In this document: positions 1-13,770 of the stretch, piece by piece | Numbering within the stretch: the first letter of the stretch is position 1 | Layout of the letters: every line of letters starts with the position of its first letter | NCBI RefSeq assembly: GCF_013426205.1 | Contig: NC_089426.1 | Span: 3,472,001 to 3,536,000, forward strand | Origin: Metarhizium brunneum | Lineage: Eukaryota > Ascomycota > Sordariomycetes > Hypocreales > Clavicipitaceae | Length of the DNA stretch: 64,000 nucleotides | Direction of reading: 5' to 3' | Position numbers and translations under genes: made by a program | The notes under the pieces: generated by a model | Told to the model about the DNA's origin: nothing | Seen by the model: only the letters and a program-made list of their open reading frames with translations | Database searches by the model: none

Positions 1-3000
1 TAGAGCGATGCCATGAGTGTTCGAACTAGCAAGGTTAGCAGATAGGCCACGAGCATTACGCCACTGCTGTAGACCCAGACGATTTCGGGCGCTAGATGAT
101 AAACTCAAGGACTGGGGTGGATAGACACCGGTTATGAAATGCCTCTACGGCTAGGAGCCCTGGCCGTCTCGCGCCCGTTGCGTCAACACCACCCGCCAAG
201 TACAGGTGCAATTTTGACTCATGAGAGCAAGAAGGGGCCGTCCGATATGCCAAATTACGGTTCATGCAGTGCCTGAGCACTCACAAACGGCTACCTAGCG
301 CCATGGACAGGTCGTTGAATGGTTGTCTTAGCCACACAAACATACATACATACATACATACTCCGTACATACCGAGTACTAGTGTTTAAAGACGGAAATA
401 GGCCATAGGTCATTGCTCGCCCAACTGTGAGGCGCCTGGGCCCTGTCCGTCATCACTTCATCACAGCCCCAATTTCCAGTGAGCATCGGCCAACTTGGAG
501 TCTGCCTAGTGGCACAGTCTGCGACAGTCGCTAATGCCATCGAGGTTGTGGTCTTTGAGTGGGTTTTGGTGTGGCGTCAACGCCGAACGGCAACGATGCG
601 GTAAAGGCGCGGGACTGCCAAAAGACCCATTGCTACATTTACATGTAAGAAGTACCTTGTTGCATTAACACGGCCAGGATTCAACAAGAGAGTCGTCGCA
701 TTTTACCAGCTTCTTGGACTCTCACCAGAGTTTGGCGCAATCGGAAAGCAAAAGCTCCCCGGCCATTTCCTAATCTGGCCGCACTGGGTGGGCCCCATGC
801 ATTTATCTACCACATGTGCCTTGGCGAAACCGTAATGGGCACTGGACAGCTTGGTAGCCTGACAGTCCATCTACTCCGCTCAACGGCAAATTTGATAGGG
901 CAAGATGCGAGCGATCACGGAGATCTTCACGGCTATTCAACATCCATTGTCCTTGCCCACCAAAGAAAGAAGAAAAAAAACCGCCACCTACTGCCCATGT
1001 GGAGATGGGGAAAGTGTAAGTGTACTCCGTACAGTCAGGCCTTACAAAGCCAAGTGGAAGACAGGACGCACGGCCCTACGGCTCTCATGTTGATGGTGGT
1101 TTATGGCATACGGAGTACGTTACAGTGCCTGCAATTTTGGATTGAAACGGCGAGGACCCCAAATCCCCAGTCTCACAGGGATTGCTGTGGATGGCAAGGC
1201 TAGGAATGGGGTGGGAGGGGTCAGGCGAGCCATCAGCGGCCTAGCGGCCCCGCATCTAGCCAGTCGTGGAGCATGGCGATGTCAGACCCGACCGGGACGA
1301 CCCGAGCTGTCGGGACGCGCTAGCAAGGCCCGTCATTGCCCGGATTGGACGATTGCATCTCCAGGTCCGCTCTAGATTTACTCAGGTCACCCCTATGTGG
1401 GGTCACTCGTGCCCAATAGGCGTCTACTCCGGGAGACGCTACATCGACCACGAGAACCCGTACGCGCGCGTCTGGTTGTCTGTGAAGGGGAGAGCTATTG
1501 GATACCGACGAGCTCTAAGCGAGCTGCACTGCCAACTCACGAGAACAGATCCACGCCACACCACATTCACCACCAGTGACCACACCACTCCGCCCGCTTA
1601 CTGAGCCGAAGCATCGACCAACATACGAAGTACTGCGACAACTCCAGAAAGAACGAGCGGTGTTGGAGTTGGGGGTCTTGCCACCTCATCTGCCATGGCA
1701 AATCCCCAGGCATAGCACGGAAAACCGAGTGCCCAGTGCGCCGCCTCCCGCGGCAAGCCTCTCTTGACTTCGGACCCGAGTCTGTGACGAAAGCCCGCCC
1801 TGCAAAGCCCAGTCCTGATGAGTTTAGCCCCTTAGAGAGAAGGTCAAGAAACTAACGAAAGTGTACAAACGCGTCTTTATGGTGTATGTGTTCTGCACGT
1901 CGTCCTTTGGAGAGCATCTATTAACAGACGACCAGGAAAACATATCAAGAGCGTCCTGCATGGCTTTGTTGTAATGGGCCGCACTGCCTCGTTCCAGGCT
2001 TGACGCAGCTGCAGCTGCAGCTCGGCGACCACACCTCGAGAAGCTCTTTTGTCCTCGTCTAACTGCAGCAAACGGCGAGGATGGGACTGAAATACGCCCG
2101 GCTTGGTGTTTGGTCAGCTACGCGATCTGCAGTCAAAATGCCGTGCCTTGTTTCTCAGCCGCGGCCGCTGTCGAGGTGGCCCAACGGGCTTGAAGGGCTG
2201 ACGGATTTGAGACGAGAAAAAAAAATACGGCGTGATGCAGCGCGGCTATCGTGCATGATTCGCACCAAACTGATGGCAGGGCTGGCAATTCTTCCGCCCG
2301 TCTTCCTTCCCATTTCTATTGCATACACCGCTTTGTCCGGTTTGTGGGTTTGGACGGACTTGCATGGTTGTCAGGGATGTAGACACCAAAGAGCTTTCAC
2401 ATCTTAGCGCCCAGCCCGCAGCGTATTTCGAAGCCCCTCGCTCATCGCAAAACACCGTTGTAATTGCACATCGCGGCATTGGCGGATCGTAGTAGATTCC
2501 GCGTCAAGGCAAAGCTGCTGGTATTCTCTTTATTGGAGATTTGGTGACGTCGTTGGATCGTCGTGCGTGCAATATCAACAGCCGGGGAGCATCGGCGCCA
2601 CCGAGGACTTGGGGCGAACGATGAGAGCTTGAGCAGCATTTTTGCATCCAAAAATTCTGCCATTTGAGGACAGAAACCTGCATCACCACTTCGTTTGGGT
2701 GGCCCAAAGCTGTCGAAGTACCGGTGCTGTACGGCCAGGCCATGTAGACATAGCACATATAACTTCATCAACAGAGGCGCGGGGGTTGTCGAGCCTCGGC
2801 ATATTGCAGCCAACAAGATGCGAACATGAAAGGGGATATTCAGTCTCTGGATTACGCATTGCTACCGCGGACTGAATTCGAGCCTTTGGATCTCACTAAT
2901 TGGGTCCATGGCCGACAGGCTGCTGTTCAGCGTTCATATGCTACCATTACTCATCAGTTGATGCACCGGCAAGCACGTCTCTACCTCATGTTGGAGCCGA

Positions 3001-6000
3001 AGGAATCTTGACACCGCACAGCATCAGCTTCCTGAGCGCCTCAGTGGGCACCTGGCTTTCTTCATTCAGCCTGAAAGTGTTCAAACACGTTCCCGACGCT
3101 GGCACCACAGGGACCAGGCATTCGTGTGTGTCGGCAGAAGGCCGTAACGAGGCACGAACCAACAACACATGCCAACTCGCCGCTCGCTGATCTGAACCTT
3201 CCCTCCAGTCAACCTCAATTTATGCCAAGCGAAATGCGGATCCTTTGTTGCTGATGGCATTCCGCTGTCCATTGAAATTGGACTCGTTGCCATGACGTCT
3301 CTGGAAGGGGTGTGTGCCAAGGCGAATCCTGTATTCCATTATTAGTACTGTTACTGTTATTGCGCTTTGCTTGCTTCTACTTGACACCCCCTCAGTCCGG
3401 ATTTCAGATGTCATAGCTCTGTGACGGCGATGCTCCTGCCATTCTCAGGAGAGGGATCAGGGATTCCGGTGGCTGGCCTACACCATCCCGACTCATCGTC
3501 CAGAGTACCCTTCTCCAATGACATCTCCGAACGGTACGGAATCGAATTCCAGAGTGGAGTAAATGCGAGTGCCGTGCGAACAGCGGCAAGGAGATGTCAT
3601 TGCAACGGTCAGGGAACCTCCATGTCTCATGAGCCACCCTCACCTCGGTTCAACAGTCTTCTCATTGGCGATGAACTTGACCAGCCCACCCTCCGGACAG
3701 TCGATTCGTGTTGTAGAGGTTTGTTCAGGCGGTCAAAAAAAATAAAGTCAAAAAAAGAAAGCTAAATTTAGTCTTGAAATACCTCAGTTCAACTCGGTCA
3801 GAAAGCTCTCTGAGCGCCTTTGTAACGACTGTCACGGCCTTTGTCAGGAGAGAGCTCAGGCTCTTTCTCCCGCGGCACTATTCGGCGTTGTGACAAGTTT
3901 TATGGCCTCCTAATCCATTTCCATGCTTGGAGCCGGAAAGTTGGTTTCCGAAGCCGAATCTATATTATCCGGACTTGGTCTAGATGGCTCTTGGCCACAA
4001 GAGGAACAAGTCATGTCACTCCCATGTGAGGCCGGGTACATTACGCAGTCGACATTCTTCAAAACAAGCTGTCCGGGAGCGTGCTTTTGTGGAAAAAAAC
4101 GGCAGGGTGAGTGAGTTGTGACCACACCGTGCTGGAGATGGCAGATATTTATTGGCCATGAACGTCTAGTCCTTGAAACTAAAAGCTGTGGGTGCTTGCT
4201 GGCTCTCCCAACCCTGGCGCGGTCATGTACCCTCCCAAATCCCAACGGCAAATACCCCGACGTGATCTTGAGCAGTCCAATGGACAGAAAGGGTGACTAC
4301 AATGCGTTATCAGCCTATCGTCAATGGCTCATGGCCCTAAACCACGCGCCTGCGGGGAGGACGAGAGGGGTGTGTGCTTATAGGCAGTCAAGAGCCGAGG
4401 GTCGGATGAAAGGGTCCTTCGGCGAATGTATCTGGACAGTTTGGACGAAAGGGGGTTACAGGATTGCCGGTCGAGCAGTGATACCCAAAATAACGTCCTG
4501 GCAGGCCGTGGCCCGGAAGTGGACGTGCTTCCCTTCTCCGGCAAGATTACAGAGACGCCTCATCGACAAGACAGGCCGCGAGTACAGCCTTTCAAGTCGA
4601 ATTTATAGCCCTACGGCATGCATACACATGGAACGCGCCTGGAGTGTTTTGGGCGTGTAACCATGCAGACAAGTCAGCCAAGTGGACGAACACGAACCCA
4701 AATCGCGATGCCTTTGACAGCTTGGCAGGTCGTGATACCTTGCGCATACCTTGGAGAGGCCTTGGGACTTTGCACAGAAGCAAAACATGCAACTTCAATG
4801 TCTCTTTATCATTTTAAAGTACTACCAGGTATCTGGATCGACACGTGGGTGCTCTCGACCAGATCCAGCAACAAAGCACAGCATCACCTGACGGTCAGCC
4901 TTAAACTGATGCCATCGTGTTGGCTGCAGCAGAAGATGCAAAAGAAAGAACAGCAATGAAGGCAATTACCGAGCGGCTCGCCCCGTCTGCACAATCATTT
5001 ATTGAACCAATTTACTACTGCGCAGCCAGAGTGTCAAGCGTTGGTCTGGTGGTACTCCGTACCAATGGTACGAATCATGGTTTCGTGGCCACCCTCCTCG
5101 GCTGGTCTCGAATCTCTCTCTGGAGTACTATAAGCCGCAAGAGCCGACACAATAAAAGGTGTAGGTAGAAGACGGGGGAAACGGGCATCGTTAGAGCTCA
5201 CGGACGTACGTGCGCATACAGACAGGACCAAGCAAGTGATGGGACGCGATGGGATATACCAACGTCTACTGAGACGCAGGAACATGTCGAAGGGCCAACA
5301 GCAAGACAACATTCAGTTGCCCAGAATAATGCGGCATCCGATTCTTGTATGTACCAATGCAAAGCTCTCGGAGCGGTTATCCGTACGGGTTCGCACAACG
5401 GACTGTTGCCATGGGGTTGCCCAGCCTTACGGCGCAACCTAGACCGCCACCAGAGTCGAAACGGAAAGAACTTGTCATTGGTCCCTGTCCAAAGAGAAGG
5501 CTTCTGCTCTTTCCGGTTCTTTACTCGCCCGGAATAAAAGACGATAAAATGGCCAGGGTCCCATTTCCGGCAAGGCATCTACCTATGTTTCCTGAAGAAC
5601 GAGTCAAGACATGAAACAACAACCGGCGAGGTGTAATTTCATTTCTCTCTCCGAGTTTCTTTTTACGCTTCCCCACCGTCATGGCAGTTGCTATCAGGAG
5701 TTCAATATCCGTCTCGATCTCGAGTTCAGGGACCCTTCCACTCCATCAGAACCATGCACGCGGAGTAGGTTCAAGGCACCGGTTTGGGGGGCGTCCGTGT
5801 GTCCGCGAGGGCATTTCTTTGCCAGAACGGCCTGGCCACTGCCAGGATATGGTTACCACTTGAGGGGAAAACAGCCGTTGGGTCCAAATGATGCCTCCAC
5901 ATCGATGACAGTGCCATGGCCATGACCACGACCATGGACATGTCGTACTCTCTCTGTGCCGAGCCCGACGGCCACCATTTCCAATAACTCTGGGCAATCT

Positions 6001-7730
6001 AGCAACACTCCCCCTCCTCTCCCTCTTGATGTTCTATCCATGACTAGTTCATCAACCCCGTTGGCCCGTTCAGACGACAAGGGTGCTGCTGCCCTTCCGC
6101 CCCCCTCCGAAAGGCACCTTGTCTCCTGTCAACTCAGCAACCCGGACTCGACTCAAGTGCTGCCAAGCCCGGTTTCAATGTTTCCTTGGCCTCTTTTCCA
6201 CTTTTCCACCCAACCAAATGGAGCGGCAAGGCGTTGCCTAGCCTCCAAGACGAGCCCCATGGTGATCTCGCCGTGATCAGTAGGGGCGTGCGTTGCCGAA
6301 ACAAAGGCAGGCAAGGATGGGGATGTGCTTTTCGGCCGAAACCAAAGACGCGGTGGCCGGGAGCCCCATTGCAGACGAAAATAGAGTTTGTATGCTCCGG
6401 TCTGTCCTGTCAAGCTGGGCCACGGCTGTTCAACTATTGAGCTACCACCTGGCGTAGCGTGCTCGACCTTTCTCTTTCCTGCTAAGCCCCGGAGACTTTT
6501 TTTTTTTCTTCGTATTTTTGCTTTTTTTTATTTTTGCCTCTTGCCTTTTTCCTCAGCAGACGGCCCGGAAAAGCTCGCGGTCGTGTTTGCGAGAGATGGT
6601 CTGAGCAACGCTCTCTTCCAAATACATACCTCTTTTGGGGGGTTTCCTCATTTCGGCGCATTGAACACCAGGCTCCTTGAACACAGCTTGAGCTTGAGAC
6701 AGCCGTTGACAGGATGGACGGGTCTCGAAGCCGACAGCCATCCCCCGGACTCTTTTCATACGCACGCTTCCCTCGCTATGTAAAATCCCGAGTGCAGCCT
6801 GTCCAATCCTTCCCATGGCCATGTTGCTCACTCTCCCTATTCGTCCCCTAATCATGCCCGCCACCCAATAGTAGTCGGGCTCGGCTTTTGTCCTCATCTT
6901 GAATGATGGACATTATGAATGAATCATGGAATGCGGAACGTATTTCCACGGAGCAAGCGGGAGTCTACGAAACCATTGTGAACCCTTTCTGCACGAGTAT
7001 GTGCCCCATGCCGCCCGGAAAACACAAGTAGATGCTCTCGCTGTCATATCAAGAGAATCAGACCAAACAGGAACTTCCCCAGCCGCCGGGTAAGTATTGC
7101 CTTGCCGGCGGTACGCCCGCAGATGCCAATTTTGGGCTGGGGACTCCCTTCACGTAGCGGCCAGCAGGGATGGTGTACAAGACGATCATGACGTTTACCG
7201 TGTGACGCTTCTGGGGGCCTCTCCTTCACCTGACATATCGTGTCGAGGTATATTTGGCAGCAACCTTTACTAATCGGTTAGTCATGGCAGCACAGCCCGC
7301 CGGTTCCTAGAGTCTGCGGAAATTTTACATCCCTTTCAAGATGGACCATGCTGTAGATGAGCCGTGTCTTGCCTTGGCTAAGTCTGGGTACCCATCAGCG
7401 AGACCACGAAGCCTAGTCAACCGAGGTCTCGAGATCAATCAAGTTTCCATGGCCAACAGGGGCGTCGATGACATTGAAGGTCTCGAGATCAACAAGGTCC
7501 CTCACGATATCATGCCGCCAGTCCTGTTCTGCATGGACGGTAGGTCGTGCATATCGGTCAAGTAAGCTATCTGGAGCACATGGGGGACAATAAGAGCCGA
7601 AATATCCGTCTATTGGGTTCCGTGCTATCGATTATGTATGTAGACTCATCACAACGCTTTCAGCTAGGGGCTTCAAGCGGTGGTGCGCAGAAAAGCTTTC
7701 CAAGGGCACTTTGTCACCAGACCAAGTCGC
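1..7730. other. Gene-poor intergenic stretch
   Basis: I find no convincing gene here. Open frames are short, overlap on both strands, and none shows a recognisable domain or a consistent chain of exons with splice sites. The stretch holds a five-copy CATA run (341-360), copies of the 9-mer TACGGAGTA or its complement at 359, 1023, 1109 and 5053, and a pyrimidine-rich tract around 6497-6550. The longest open frame (4118-4660, +) reads as composition-driven sequence. A non-coding RNA or a rapidly evolving gene cannot be excluded by eye. Confidence 0.55.
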
Positions 7731-7739
7731 CACATCTGC

Positions 7740-8615
7740 TAGCCACGCGTGGTGGTGGCTTCACGGTCGGGACGAGTGGCCGATCCATTTGATCTGGTCA
7801 AAGTTGCTGCTTTGTTCTTCGGAGCCAGTTCTTCGAAGCTATTTTTGCGAAGCGACCAACGAGCCTTGACTCTGACGAACTTTTGGTACGAAAGACAGTC
7901 GGTAAATAAGATCAGGTTCATGTAGTTGAGAATAAATGTACCTCGACAGATAAATATTAATTCCGGGCCCTACTGGGAAGATGGTAGCAAGTCCGGGTGT
8001 TGAGTTGGTCGTCGTTTCCACCTAGGCATTTTCCTTCAGCGTCATCCAGTCCGTCACGGTCCGCCGGATAATAGTCAAGCCAGTCAAGCTCCTACTACTT
8101 TTCCTATGCCTCAAGACCTCTGACCACAGCAGATTCCTACCGCGCCTGTGCTCGTATCTTTGTACGCAATGGCTTCTTGATTGTCTCCCAGGAATAGAGT
8201 CCATCGAGCTGCATCGAGTCGATTCTTCTAATACCCCCCGAGGAGTTCTTGCAAGGTCTACTTTGGTCAAGTTCGACGTGTGGTAGTTGATACATGCGGC
8301 GGTGCTTGACAGCAACGAGATCTATAAAGTCAGAGTTTAAGTAACGGCCAATTTTGATTGAAAATAACACGAGGTGTTGGTGGCCATTTAGTCAAAATAG
8401 GGCCAGGCGGGCTTTTTCCCCCCGTCCGCATGATGTTGTCTCCTCGCCGGTGCCAGAGTTGGAGAGCTTCAAGTACATGACGACAGGCAGGTTACCAGCC
8501 CGGTCAGGTCGGTAAATAACACCACTTGCTGAGAGTTGAGTACCAGCATTTGCACCCTCGATAATCACATTCGAGTTACTCGTTTGTCTCATAGCGCTGT
8601 GGCGCTGTGGCAATG
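7740..8615 (-). pseudogene. Possible decayed FG-GAP/VCBS-like coding relic
   Basis: Three minus-strand open segments (8613-8392, 8370-8137, 7921-7739) read like fragments of one protein in different frames. The middle one contains SDFIDLVAVKHRR and the last contains SYQKFV. Both recall the DLxAIK...SYQKF pattern of FG-GAP/VCBS-type repeats in fungal secreted lectin-like proteins. No start, signal peptide or clean splice chain joins them, so a decayed gene is the best guess. The family link is from memory of the motif pattern and is weak. Confidence 0.2.
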
Positions 8616-9552
8616 GTGGTCAGCGACACTGTGCATAACTAGTGGCAGAATATCACAGCAGACCAGGCTCACCATATTACGAAGGATATCTCTTTGTTTT
8701 AAATGTCATAATTCTTCCCTTCATAACTACGTAGTAGACAGCAGAACATCGCCCAGCCTCCTTTTATTATACCAAACTCAATCCCCCCCCCGAAACCCAT
8801 GATACATACACAATCAAAAAAAATCAAAAAAAAAGTGGACTTCTCATCTCAAAACGGGAGAGAGGGAGGGGAGGGGGAGATAATTACCAACAATCTGCAG
8901 GACGATTCTCCGCGGAGCAAACTCGACCCTTTTCTCCCTCAGGGCCGCCTAGCAGGGGTATCGGACCAAGTATTCTACACTGGCTTCCCATCCGCCAAGT
9001 ATAACAACATATAAAAAATAGCCGCCCGTACAACATGAAACAAGGAAACAAGGAAAATGAATAAAATCAAAAGGCTCAAAGCACAATGTTCGCGGCGGGG
9101 TGTTAATTTCCTACGCCTCGCTGCTCAACCTGCATGCGAAACGAATGCACTGAATTGGGAGAAAAACAAGACCCACCAAGGAAAAGACAAGAAGAAAAGG
9201 CAAAAACACAGCCAACAAACCCCCTGTTGCATATTTGTATAATGATCTTGCTTGTTTCTGTTTCTTGGGCCGCAATGGGTTTGTCCCTGTTGGCAAGAAG
9301 TCAAATTGACGCGGAAGAAGGAAATATCGAGTAGCAGTTGCAATGCCAATGCCGTGTGTGGATGTGAAATGATCAATACTGCTGAGACTACTACTGATAG
9401 AGCAAGCTGAGCAGGACTGGAGAAGAGAGAAAAGAATAGCAAGCAAATAAGTCACGGGGCTCGAGGCAACAAAACCCCCCGAATTAGGTTCCAGCCGGGG
9501 GGGGGAAGACACTGTGCATGCCACCTTTTGTTCTCAGTGCACACCCTGAGTC
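8616..9552. other. 3' flank of the Zn2Cys6 gene, no gene seen
   Basis: No supported gene. The stretch has homopolymer runs (C-run near 8787, A-runs near 8818-8832, G-run near 9498) and probably includes the 3' untranslated region of the minus-strand regulator that ends at 9553. Confidence 0.5.
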
Positions 9553-11945
9553 CTACGCTCCTTCAAGCGGAGGCACAAAGCCGCCGTAATTAAAATCAAC
9601 CAAGCCGTCCAGCATCCAATGCTGTGGATCGAAAAAGTCGTAATTCGAATCGTAAGGCATGCCAGCAATCATTGTACTCGGGGCAGTTGCCGCTGCTGAC
9701 AGGCCGGTAGCACCGGGTGTCAAGGCCCCGTTTGCAGTCAACAGGCTTGATGGAGGGAGAGGATGGGACGGCATGAGGGTGCTGTCAAGCTGCGAGGATG
9801 AGGCCGACGATTCGTTCGCCGAGTCCGGATGAGTAGGATGCTTCGTGTCTGGGAAGCAATTATTAGCAAAACCTCCAAAATAGCAGCTTTGGGGCTCCCT
9901 TGTGAAACTTGCCTGGGTAGTACTTACTCTCCAGGCTTCCTCGCCCTTGAGATTGGTACTCTTCTCTCCACCGCCAGACTGAATCAAACACTAGGCTCAT
10001 GCTGTGACGACAGCGGACCTTGAGCTGCAGGCTATCATCCATTTGCACGGCCGTGTCATCGTCTGGATTGTAAGCATTGTTCCGGTTATCCAGACGAGCC
10101 CCGTTCCACATCTGCACCATCAGTTCAGCCAAGCGCCACTGCAGATCATTGTGAACCACGCTGGTCGCCCGGATAGCTTTGACAGAGTGGTGGAACAGGC
10201 TCCGACCGCGATCAAAATCGATTGTCTTGCAGAAGAACGATCTCATCAGCTTGAGCAAAGTGAAGCCAGCCGCAACAAGCATCTGTTGCAAATAATTGGT
10301 CGCATACAGCAAAATCGTGCCGCGCCCCCTTTCTCGCGGCGAAGTGACCTTGTCCACTTCGAGAAGCTCGTCGAGAAAGCTAGATGCCGCTCTCCAAAGA
10401 CCCATGAGATCATCCATATAACCCGGAGTCTTGCTGGAATCGAAGAAGCCGGCCAGTCTCATGTGAAGTGCCGCGGCTCGAAGATGCAGATTGACAATCG
10501 GCCCAAGCTGCTGAGACATGACTGAAGCTTGGAGCTCGCCAAAGTCTCGACGATAGACTCGCATAAGCATGGCACGGTGTTCATCGCCGGCAACACCTCT
10601 GGGGTCACTGGCATTGCTATACATCTCCTTGGAGACCTTGTCGCAGAATCGCTCGATTTGAAGCCGGGCTTCGAGATCCGTTGACAGATGAAGAGCTGGG
10701 TCGTCACCAGGACGGAGGGCGAGCGTCCAGTCATACAAGGTCGATGCTGGCTGTCCGTATCCCGTTCCAATATTCTGCGCCACGATGTTGCATACCGCCC
10801 AGGTAGCGACGCGATCGGCCAGTTGCTCCTTGTTGAGTTCGACTGACACCCTCGAAAAATCCCTAATGTGATTCGGACGGTGCAATCCAATGCCAGTTGC
10901 CGTCTTCATCATGACACCGCAGAGGATATGCGTGGGGTCTGACGTGGTAGTGCTGGTGGGCAGCGGCCACGTACAGAGCAAACACATGGCCTTGACCACA
11001 TGGTAGTTGCTGGGCACCTCGCCGATTGTTGTCCACAAGAACCGGGTCATTGGGCTCGACAAATTGGTGAGAAGATTCGGACAGTCCCTCGGGCTAAAGC
11101 GACGGGCCGCAACTGCGATAATGGACCAGAATAGCAGCGGGTGTTGTTGGTTATATTGCTCCGGAGGCTGTTGCGGGCTGAGAAAGGGCAAAAACGGGTG
11201 GTAGTAGGCGAAGAACTCGTTGAAAAGATGGGTGACATTGTCATCGGTCAGTCGAACGCCCTCTAGCTCGTACGAGTAATGTGGTGCGGCGTATGCGCCG
11301 CCTCTCTTGAGATGAAGAAGGGAAGAAACGGCCTCGTCCGAACCCATCAGGGACGTGTTGCGGGTGTGTGTATACGGCGTAGCGCTCGGGGCCACAGGGG
11401 AATTCATGTCGTCGTCATCGCCGGCTTCCAACACAAAGCCTTGGGCTTTTGCTCGATCAATGTTGCGCCGCAGTCGCTCAATCTCTTTTTCCATCTCGGC
11501 GTGCTTGGAGCGCTTGCCAACTCGTTTGAAGTTGGACTCGATCTTGCATTCGAGCTTTAGACGGTTGCACCGAGAGCAACTCTGAAATGGTTCCTGCACA
11601 ACGTCGCACCGCAGCTTTACAAAAAGAAAGAAGAAAAAGATTGCCTGTTAGCGTACAACCGAGCAAACGGGGCGACGGAAGCTGGTGCTGTGGTGGTGGG
11701 AGGCCACGGCCGTCTTTGATTCCGATGCAACTCACCTTTTGTTGCCTGCATTCGTTGCAGGCTCTCTTTACGCCGGGCTGGCGTTTCTTATCATGGTCGC
11801 CATGGTCACCGTGATCGTCTTCCAAAGCGCTGCCGGGACTGCTCTCGTGTTTGACAGGCCCGCTTCGCTTTCTCTTGGGACCGCTCATGGGGCTCGTTGG
11901 GCTGAGAGACGCCCCTCTGCGGGCAACAATTGGAGAGCCGTCCAT
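9553..11945 (-). CDS. Zn(II)2Cys6 fungal transcription factor
   Basis: Three exons give a 730-residue protein: 11945-11736, 11614-9928 and 9848-9553. The introns (121 and 79 bp) have GTGAGT and GTAAGT donors. The first intron falls inside the zinc cluster. Once it is removed the six cysteines read C63-X2-C66-X6-C73-X9-C83-X2-C86-X6-C93, a canonical Gal4-type binuclear cluster. A basic linker and a short coiled segment (KHAEMEKEIERLRRNI) follow, as expected for DNA binding and dimerisation. The middle of the protein (the YYHPFLPFL and RFSP segments onward) matches the fungal-specific middle homology region, and the tail is rich in Ser, Ala and Pro. The cluster and linker resemble the Leu3/War1-like subgroup, but I would not name an orthologue. 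It is a nuclear DNA-binding regulator with unknown targets. The start is the first ATG of the exon; the N-terminus is basic and Ser/Pro-rich. Confidence 0.88.
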
Positions 11946-13017
11946 GCACCTGCGAAGGGCGCGACAGCGTCACAGCCGTCGCAGTTTCGAACAACAACTT
12001 GGAGATGCGAGAGGCGGAAACACGGAGGCGCTGCAGCCCAAGGCCAAGGATGGGTGCACGCTAGTTGGCGGGGTAGTTGCACGGGGCGGTATCGCGTTGC
12101 GCAGGCAGCGGGTGTAATATATATTGTGCGAGAAGAATGTTCACAAGACCAAATAGAGGAATTGGACGACGTTGTTGAAAGTACTGTCGACGGCGGCGAG
12201 GGAGGGGGGCCGACCGCGGAGGCGATGTTGGCGATGTATGGAGTGGAAGGTTGGACTCGACTTGGAGGTGGAGGAAAACCGACCCAGTCAATAAGTCTGT
12301 ACGGAGTAGCGTCCAGTCACCAACTCGCAGCTCTTCTTCACAATGGGTTGAATGGCTGGCTGGCAACGGCTGCTGGAGCCGGGAGCGGGGACGAAACGAA
12401 AAAAAAAAGAAGGCGTGGTACGCCGTGGTGGGGGGGGGAGCAAATGTGGACTGCTTCCCTCATTGGCTGCCTGCTGGGAGACGCGTCACGTGTGGCACGC
12501 ATGGTTGGTGGACAGCGGCGCCTTCAACCCCGTACTCCTTCCTGAGAAGGGTCGATGGAAACCGTCACCGGACTTTCGCCGCCGAAATGAGGCGACCACA
12601 ACCCGGAAATGCAGGAGCATGTCTCCGTATAAATGGAGGAGGGACGCGAGCAATGGAGTGGCCGAATGAGGCTGATGGTCACGGGCAATTGGCTATGAGT
12701 GATGTAGGACGGATAGAACCATATAAAGGATATGTGCTATACACAGGCGAGGTTTGGTTACATGTTTCGGCGATTAAGCCACAACGTAGACGGACTTTCC
12801 CCGTTTTACGGCGTTCGATGCCTGCATCCTGTGCAGCGGTTCTCCATCCATCTCCACGTTTCAATGCTCTGCTCGGGACAACTTCTGCATACTCCGCAGT
12901 ACGTACTCGGTAGGTGCTCGACCGACCGAAGAAGCATGCTTTGGTGCTGCAATCGACAATGCCACGCCTCTGACTGGCTGCAGCGTGTCCACTTCCCCAT
13001 TTGTTCCTGCTGGGCAT

Positions 13018-13033
13018 TACTCCGTACGGAGTA
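13018..13033. repeat. Perfect palindrome TACTCCGTACGGAGTA
   Basis: Two head-to-head copies of the recurrent 9-mer TACGGAGTA overlap by two bases and form a 16-bp perfect palindrome in intergenic DNA. It could be a protein-binding site or the remains of a short inverted-repeat element. Function unknown. Confidence 0.7.
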
Positions 13034-13266
13034 GATGGATTGGATTTTTTTTACATAAATGGTTATCCGGCGGCCCAATCACAATTCCTCGAGTCAGTCA
13101 CCAGGTGCCAGCGCCGTCTTGGGCTGCCCGCCCGCGCCATGTCCTCATAGAGTCATTACAGTTCAATGTTGCTACCATGACCACCGACCACGGCAGCACG
13201 GCAGCATGGCAGTACTACTAGTATTGGTGCCTGAGGGCCCTCGAGCTTCGGGTGTCAGGCTCCATA

Positions 13267-13296
13267 TCTCAGACTCTCAGACTCTCAGACTCTCAG
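13267..13296. repeat. 8-bp tandem repeat (TCTCAGAC)
   Basis: The unit TCTCAGAC is repeated three full times plus a six-base partial copy. It is a simple microsatellite in non-coding sequence. Confidence 0.9.
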
Positions 13297-13506
13297 GGTA
13301 GGGTCTTTGGTCATGCAGCTCTGCCTCGTCCCATCGTCTCGTCTCGCCCGGTACATACCCCAATCATTTCCAACTCTGTGCTGCATCCGAGGTAACAGCG
13401 GGTATACTCTGCTCAGTCAATAATAAAGTGTGTCTTGATGCCGTGTCTCGCAACCACATCTTGATACTCCATATACCAGAGAATACGCGGCCATTTCTTC
13501 AACACA

Positions 13507-13770
13507 ATGGTCGAAGTTAAGTCTTCTCGTCCGCCACAGAAGAGGACTTTGAAACCAGCCCCCTTGCCTTCGACTTATGTTGAGTCCTCGAGATCCAAAT
13601 CGGAGGTGCAGTTTGCCCTTCCAGCAGATCAACCACAAGTTGGTAAGCTCAGCTCTCATAAACAAAGATCTGCCAGCCGGCTCACCGTAGATGCAGAAAC
13701 GGTTCGTATCAACACTTGTGCTGTCTCCCAGCCGTTACTGGAACCCGACGCTCTGCAGCGTTTCGGATGA
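13507..13770 (+). CDS. Doubtful short open frame, unrecognised
   Basis: An 87-codon frame starts with a good fungal context (CACAATGG). It contains a possible 54-bp intron (donor GTAAGC at 13641, branch-like GGCTCAC, acceptor TGCAG at 13694) whose length is a multiple of three, so the frame is kept with or without splicing. The product has no domain I recognise. Just before its stop, the +1 frame stays open for about 19 more codons, which may mean a missed splice or a frameshift. It could be a small unknown gene or a relic; a chance frame is also plausible. Confidence 0.2.
   Translation: MVEVKSSRPPQKRTLKPAPLPSTYVESSRSKSEVQFALPADQPQVGKLSSHKQRSASRLTVDAETVRINTCAVSQPLLEPDALQRFG

Noticed and set aside
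4118..4660. 180-codon open frame on the plus strand
   Set aside because: No domain, overlapping frames on both strands, no splice pattern or conserved-looking block.
11685..12545. 286-codon plus-strand frame
   Set aside because: Antisense to the first exon and promoter of the zinc-cluster gene; residues look composition-driven and the opposite strand has a clear gene.
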